Assembly (NCBI GenBank): GCA_017632775.1
Contig: JAGBQR010000026.1
Span: 1 to 64,000, forward strand
DNA: 64,000 bases
Direction: 5' to 3'
DNA from: Oscillospiraceae bacterium
GTDB taxonomy: Bacteria > Bacillota > Clostridia > Oscillospirales > Oscillospiraceae
Part shown: positions 60,076 to 64,000 of the stretch, in pieces
Layout of the letters: each line of letters begins with the position of its first letter
Numbering within the stretch: the first letter of the stretch is position 1
Made by a program: the position numbers and the translations under genes
The notes under the pieces: generated by a model
The model's database searches: none
Told to the model about the DNA's origin: nothing
What the model saw: only the letters and a program-made list of their open reading frames with translations

Positions 60076-61659
60076 CTATTCGCCGCTTGCTCCATAGTTC
60101 GAGAGCACACGCGCAGAGGGATCATCCACCCGACAGCCCTCCCACTGGGGATTCGGCATCCAGAAATCCTTTATCATCTCTGCCTGGCCGGGATAGTATT
60201 TTTCGAAGATCTCACGGTATAACAGACTCTCCTTAGTAAATGGCCTCGCAAATGGATAACTGGCCGCTCTGAACGTAAACTCTTCATCGGTGTACTTGCT
60301 CTCGGCATAGGCCTTCAGATCGTCTACCATCGAATGGCCCACCGCATCAGAGAACGCCGCTTTCTGCCGCCAAAGTATCCCATCAGGCAGGATGTGATCA
60401 TTCTCAAAAGCGTGCCGCAGCAGGTATTTGCCCATGTTGTAGCGGTTCAGCTTTTTTTCCGGGTCGATCGCCATGACATAGCGCACAAAGTCGAGATCGC
60501 CGAAGGGGACACGGGCTTCCAGTGAGTTGACCGAAATGCAGCGGTCAGCACGCAGCACGTCATACATGTGCAGCTCGTCGATACGCTTTTTGCTTTCCTG
60601 CTGAAAGGCCTCCGCGGACGGCGCAAAATCCGTGTATTTGTAGCCAAACAGCTCATCCGAGATCTCGCCGGTCATTAAAACACGTACATCGGTGTTCTCA
60701 TGGATGGCTTTGCAGCAGAGATACATCCCAAGGCTTGCCCGGATGGTGGTGATATCCCAGGTGCCGAGCAGACGGATCACCTCTTCCAGAGAGTTCAGAA
60801 CGTCCTCCTGCGTCATCGTGAACGCGGTATGTTCCGCACCAATGTAGTCCGCAGCGATCCGGGCGTATTTCAGGTCGATGGGGTCCTGATCCATACCTAT
60901 GGCAAAAGTGCGTATTTTTTTACCCAGGAGCTTGGCGGAGATCGCACATACCAGACTGGAATCCAAGCCGCCGGAGAGAAGAAATCCAAGCGGCGCGTCC
61001 GCATCCAGACGTTTTTCCACCCCGGCGATCAGTCTGTCCCGGATGCCGAGGCAGACCGTCTCCAGATCATCGGCGCAGTATTCTGTGACCGTTGTCAGAT
61101 CGGCATAACGCACGAAATCCTGCCCGTCATAATAAAACCCCGGCGGGAAGGGCAGGATATGCTCACATAATCCTGCCAGATTCTGCGCTTCGCTGGCAAA
61201 AGCGATGCTGCCGTCGGAGAAGTATCCATAGTACAAAGGCCGGATGCCAATGGGATCCCGCGCGGCGATCAGCCGATCCCGTACTCCGTCGTAGAGGATC
61301 ATGGCAAACTCAGCGTCCAACCTCGTGAACATCTCCAGCCCGTATTCCTCATAAAGCGGCAGCAACAGTTCACAGTCAGAACCGCTCTCAAAAGTATATC
61401 CTTTTGCTTCCAGCTCTTTCCGCTGCTTTCTCCAGCCGTAGAGTTCTCCGTTGCACACAACCTTATTCAAGCCTCTGGAAAACGGCTGCATCCCACGCTC
61501 ATCCAGGCCCATGATGGAGAGACGGTGGAAGCAAAGCATCCCTGTTCCAATCGATTCGATCCTTGTATCGTCCGGGCCCCGGGATTTTGTCAAATAGAAA
61601 GACGGCCTGATCTGTTCCGCGGTATAGAGCCCGGAACGAAAACCCATAACACAACACAT
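60076..61659 (-). CDS. asnB: Asparagine synthetase (glutamine-hydrolysing type)
   Basis: A 527-residue two-domain enzyme. Cys2 in M-C-C-V-M-G-F is the glutaminase nucleophile, and the N-terminal domain contains R-G-P-D-D-T, F-H-R-L-S-I and N-G-E-L-Y. The synthetase domain has the ATP pyrophosphatase loop F-L-L-S-G-G-L-D-S-S-L. GGAGG lies 9 bases before ATG 61659. The upstream T-box with an AAC specifier couples expression to uncharged tRNA-Asn. It uses aspartate, as purA does. Confidence 0.94.
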   Translation of the reverse strand: MCCVMGFRSGLYTAEQIRPSFYLTKSRGPDDTRIESIGTGMLCFHRLSIMGLDERGMQPFSRGLNKVVCNGELYGWRKQRKELEAKGYTFESGSDCELLLPLYEEYGLEMFTRLDAEFAMILYDGVRDRLIAARDPIGIRPLYYGYFSDGSIAFASEAQNLAGLCEHILPFPPGFYYDGQDFVRYADLTTVTEYCADDLETVCLGIRDRLIAGVEKRLDADAPLGFLLSGGLDSSLVCAISAKLLGKKIRTFAIGMDQDPIDLKYARIAADYIGAEHTAFTMTQEDVLNSLEEVIRLLGTWDITTIRASLGMYLCCKAIHENTDVRVLMTGEISDELFGYKYTDFAPSAEAFQQESKKRIDELHMYDVLRADRCISVNSLEARVPFGDLDFVRYVMAIDPEKKLNRYNMGKYLLRHAFENDHILPDGILWRQKAAFSDAVGHSMVDDLKAYAESKYTDEEFTFRAASYPFARPFTKESLLYREIFEKYYPGQAEMIKDFWMPNPQWEGCRVDDPSARVLSNYGASGE

Positions 61660-61683
61660 AAAAAAGCACCTCCGGATAAAACT

Positions 61684-61975
61684 TGCAGCCCGTCCTTCAC
61701 AAAAGGACGGATTGCTGCGTATCCGTGGTGCCACCTTTCTTACCGCTTGCGCGGTCACTCGTCGGGATCCATCAATCCCCGGTTCTTTAACGCAGGACTT
61801 ACGGCTTCCCTACTTGCTGTTACGTTCAGGTCGCAGCTCCGGAGTGTTACCTTACGAAAGCGCCTGTACCGGGTTTCCACCATCCCCGACTCTCTGTAAC
61901 GGCAGTTCTTTCGCGGCCTGTCTCCATCCAAGCTTTTTTGTTGTGCGGGGATCACTCCGAGCGCATGGAGAAATC
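61684..61975 (-). promoter_or_regulatory. T-box riboswitch (asparagine) of asnB
   Basis: On the minus strand AAGGTGGCACCACGGAT (61737-61721) is the T-box proper, and the Stem I hallmark AGAGAGTCGGGGATGGTGG lies near 61895-61875. GCCGTTAC and GTAACAGC close the specifier stem, leaving AAC (61826-61824, Asn) in the specifier loop. The terminator-like hairpin CCGTCCTT-TTGTG-AAGGACGG follows at 61710-61690. The remaining bases of 61660-62247 hold the amt promoter and leader. Confidence 0.88.
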
Positions 61976-62141
61976 CCTTTGATTGGAGCATACCACAGGC
62001 GGAAACGAAACAAAAATACATATAAGATTTGATTCACGACATGATTTTTATATAATAACGCGTTGAATTGCGGCACCGGCTGCTTTTCATTATCATATGT
62101 TTATCCTTTCATAATAATCGAATAACCGTATGTATGCGGAC

Positions 62142-62170
62142 TTGATTTCGCTTTTTCCTTCCTTTATAAT
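62142..62170 (+). promoter_or_regulatory. Putative amt promoter
   Basis: TTGATT (62142-62147), a 17-base spacer and TATAAT (62165-62170). Transcription would start near 62177. Confidence 0.7.
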
Positions 62171-62186
62171 CACCAACATGTTCAGA

Positions 62187-62234
62187 CGGCAGGAGCGCAG
62201 CGCTTTGAGCGCAGCGTCCCTGCCGCCTTTTTTT
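62187..62234 (+). terminator. Leader terminator directly upstream of amt
   Basis: CGGCAGG (62187-62193) pairs with CCTGCCG (62219-62225), with an inner GCGCT-TTG-AGCGC stem, then TTTTTTT (62228-62234) and at once the Shine-Dalgarno AGGAGG (62235-62240). The direct repeat GAGCGCAGCG occurs twice in it (62193-62202 and 62207-62216). Confidence 0.75.
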
Positions 62235-62247
62235 AGGAGGTGTGTGC

Positions 62248-63936
62248 ATGAACATGTCAATATGGTTTCTGGTAGGGGCAATCCTGGTATTTTTTATGCA
62301 GTGCGGATTCGCCATGGTGGAGACCGGCTTCACCCGGGCAAAAAACGCAGGCAACATCATCATGAAAAACCTTATGGATTTCTGCATCGGGACGGTGATG
62401 TTCTTTCTGCTCGGCTACGGGCTGATGATGGGTCGGCACGGATCTCTTGGCCTGATCGGAAGGCCGGACTGGGGGATGTTCCGTGACTTTGAAGGCTTTG
62501 ACTGGTCCTCCTTCGTTTTTCAGCTGGTGTTCTGCGCGACGGCGGCCACGATCGTGTCCGGCGCCATGGCGGAGCGGACGAAGTTTTCCGCCTACTGTGT
62601 GTATTCCGCAGTCATCAGCCTGGTCATCTATCCGATCGAGGCCGGATGGGTCTGGGGCGGCGGCTGGCTGAGCAGGCTGAACTTTGTCGACTTTGCGGGA
62701 TCCTGTGTTATCCACATGGTGGGTGGGCTGTCCGCACTGGTCGGCGCAGTGATCCTTGGTCCCCGTATCGGTAAATACACCAAAAATGCGGATGGAAGTA
62801 TTACCTCCAACGCTATTCCGGGGCATTCCGTAACACTGGGCGCTCTGGGCGTTTTCATTCTGTGGTTCGCCTGGTACGGCTTCAACGGCGCGGCAGCTTC
62901 TGATGTGGAGGAGATGGCGCGCATCTTCGGGACGACCACGATCGCTCCGGCGGTGGCAACGGTCACCTGCATGCTTTTTACCTGGAAGAAAAACGGAAAG
63001 CCGGACGTCTCCATGTGCCTCAACGCCTCTCTGGCGGGCCTGGTTGCCATCACTGCGGGCTGCGCCAGCGTGGATGCTTTCGGCGCGGCGATCATTGGCA
63101 TCGTCTCGGGGGTACTGGTGGACCTGGCGGTAGAGATCCTGGACCTGCGTTTCCACGTGGATGATCCCGTCGGTGCTGTAGCGGTCCATGGCGTCAATGG
63201 GATCTGGGGCACGCTCGCAGTCGGACTCTTTGCCTGCAATGAGGCCTACGGAAGCAAAGGCCTCTTTTACGGAGGCGGGCTGAGACAGCTGGGCGTTCAG
63301 TGTCTCGGCGTCGTCACCATCGGTACCTATACGGTCTTGTGCATGATTTTGATCTTTCTGCTCATCCGGGGAACGATCGGCCTTCGCGCGGGCGCGGAAG
63401 AGGAGATCGAGGGTCTGGATGTGACGGAGCACGGCCTCGCGAACGCCTATGCGGACTTCTTGCCCATCGAGTCCACGCTGGGCGTACATTCCGACGGCCC
63501 GGTCGACACTGCCGGACTGAAGCCTTTCCCGCTGACGCTCTCTTCCGGCCTGCGCGATACGCCGGTCGGCCGGAAGCGCTACACCCTGGTACGGATTCTT
63601 TGTGATGAGGCGCGCTTTGGCACCTTGCGGGATACGATGGCCGGCATCGGCGTCACTGGCATGACCGTCACCAATGTGATGGGCTGCGGCACCCAGAAAG
63701 GCAAAACCGGGCAGTACCGGGGAATTGAAATGAGCATGCACCTGACGCCAAAGCTGCAGGTCGATATCGTTGTCTCCAAGGTAGATCCCGAGCTTGTCGC
63801 CGCCGCGGCCTATGCGGCGCTGCACACAGGCGAGATCGGCGACGGGAAGATCTTTGTGTATGATGTGGAGGATGTCGTCCGTATCCGGACGGGAGAATCC
63901 GGATATGACGCTCTGCAGATCGCGGAAACGAATTGA
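62248..63936 (+). CDS. amt: Ammonium transporter fused to a P-II regulatory domain
   Basis: A 562-residue fusion. Residues about 1-400 form an Amt channel of eleven helices, with the A-K-N-A-G-N signature, V-H-M-V-G-G pore His and V-H-G-V-N-G pore His. A linker of about 50 residues leads to a GlnB/GlnK-like domain (about 448-550): Y-T-L-V-R-I-L-C-D, a T-loop with G-T-Q-K-G-K-T-G-Q-Y-R-G, and T-G-E-I-G-D-G-K-I-F-V, the P-II C-terminal signature. The start is ATG 62248, 7 bases after AGGAGG; GTG 62242 is too near. The fusion lets nitrogen status gate the pore directly. Confidence 0.94.
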   Translation: MNMSIWFLVGAILVFFMQCGFAMVETGFTRAKNAGNIIMKNLMDFCIGTVMFFLLGYGLMMGRHGSLGLIGRPDWGMFRDFEGFDWSSFVFQLVFCATAATIVSGAMAERTKFSAYCVYSAVISLVIYPIEAGWVWGGGWLSRLNFVDFAGSCVIHMVGGLSALVGAVILGPRIGKYTKNADGSITSNAIPGHSVTLGALGVFILWFAWYGFNGAAASDVEEMARIFGTTTIAPAVATVTCMLFTWKKNGKPDVSMCLNASLAGLVAITAGCASVDAFGAAIIGIVSGVLVDLAVEILDLRFHVDDPVGAVAVHGVNGIWGTLAVGLFACNEAYGSKGLFYGGGLRQLGVQCLGVVTIGTYTVLCMILIFLLIRGTIGLRAGAEEEIEGLDVTEHGLANAYADFLPIESTLGVHSDGPVDTAGLKPFPLTLSSGLRDTPVGRKRYTLVRILCDEARFGTLRDTMAGIGVTGMTVTNVMGCGTQKGKTGQYRGIEMSMHLTPKLQVDIVVSKVDPELVAAAAYAALHTGEIGDGKIFVYDVEDVVRIRTGESGYDALQIAETN

Positions 63937-64000
63937 CCCGGTATATGCGCCATCCTCCTGTGCTTTATGAGAAGAACGGGATCGGCGCCGTACCGGCCGG

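Noticed and set aside
62257..63825. Minus-strand frame of about 522 codons opposite amt
   Set aside because: The Amt and P-II motifs on the plus strand are unambiguous, and the antisense product is Gln/His/Arg-rich without domains.
1..64000. Mobile elements, CRISPR arrays or phage
   Set aside because: No transposase, integrase, spaced direct repeats or structural phage genes were seen.

Overview
The window looks like chromosome of an anaerobic, Gram-positive-type Clostridia (Bacillota) bacterium, probably a gut or rumen fibre-associated organism. The evidence is a SAM-I riboswitch, an asparagine T-box, a CIRCE heat-shock site, TTG/GTG starts set by strong Shine-Dalgarno sequences, lipobox lipoproteins, a FeoA-FeoB fusion, a rubredoxin-fused enzyme and an intracellular cellobiose phosphorolysis pathway. 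Base composition is moderately GC-rich by eye. I see no rRNA, CRISPR array, transposase, integrase or phage genes.

Layout. 0-7.4 kb is housekeeping: an edge-truncated M20 peptidase, phosphofructokinase, a NUDIX/DUF1643 pair, riboswitch-controlled metK, a secreted repeat protein and a cardiolipin synthase. 7.5-9.3 kb holds a macro-domain protein followed by a von Willebrand A protein. 9.3-16.1 kb is the most interesting block. One operon encodes a fatty acyl ligase, a dedicated acyl carrier protein and an acyl-ACP thioesterase, all translationally coupled. Divergent from it is an operon of a polyunsaturated fatty acid isomerase homologue, a carotenoid-isomerase/retinol-saturase-like flavoprotein and a ferredoxin reductase with its own [2Fe-2S] domain. 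Together they suggest an undescribed carrier-bound fatty acid isomerisation and hydrogenation pathway.

16-25 kb carries a WalJ-like hydrolase, lipoproteins, plsY and a four-gene MacB-type ABC exporter with two different adaptors and an ATPase lacking the H-loop histidine. A tRNA-Ser with an adjacent acetyltransferase remnant starts an accessory stretch (25-31 kb) of regulators, an HD protein, a membrane M28 peptidase, a lipoprotein, Hsp20 and a GNAT enzyme. 31-38 kb has a YwrD-like gamma-glutamyltransferase, an ECF S-component overlapping larC, and a feoAB locus.

38-49 kb is a cello-oligosaccharide locus: a LacI regulator, a binding protein, two permeases and a cytosolic GH5 in one direction, cellobiose phosphorylase in the other, and a surface GH5 lipoprotein further on. 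No ABC ATPase is present, so one must be supplied from elsewhere. 49-52 kb is a redox-stress operon (MarR/OhrR-type regulator, glutathione peroxidase, metallo-beta-lactamase-rubredoxin fusion, flavodoxin) under a perfect inverted-repeat operator. 52-57 kb has an autoregulated ArsR-DUF2087 operon, two acetyltransferases, a membrane methyltransferase, an alpha/beta hydrolase and an SPL-type radical SAM enzyme. 57-64 kb groups nitrogen metabolism: purB and purA, T-box-controlled asnB, and divergently an ammonium transporter fused to a P-II domain behind a leader terminator.
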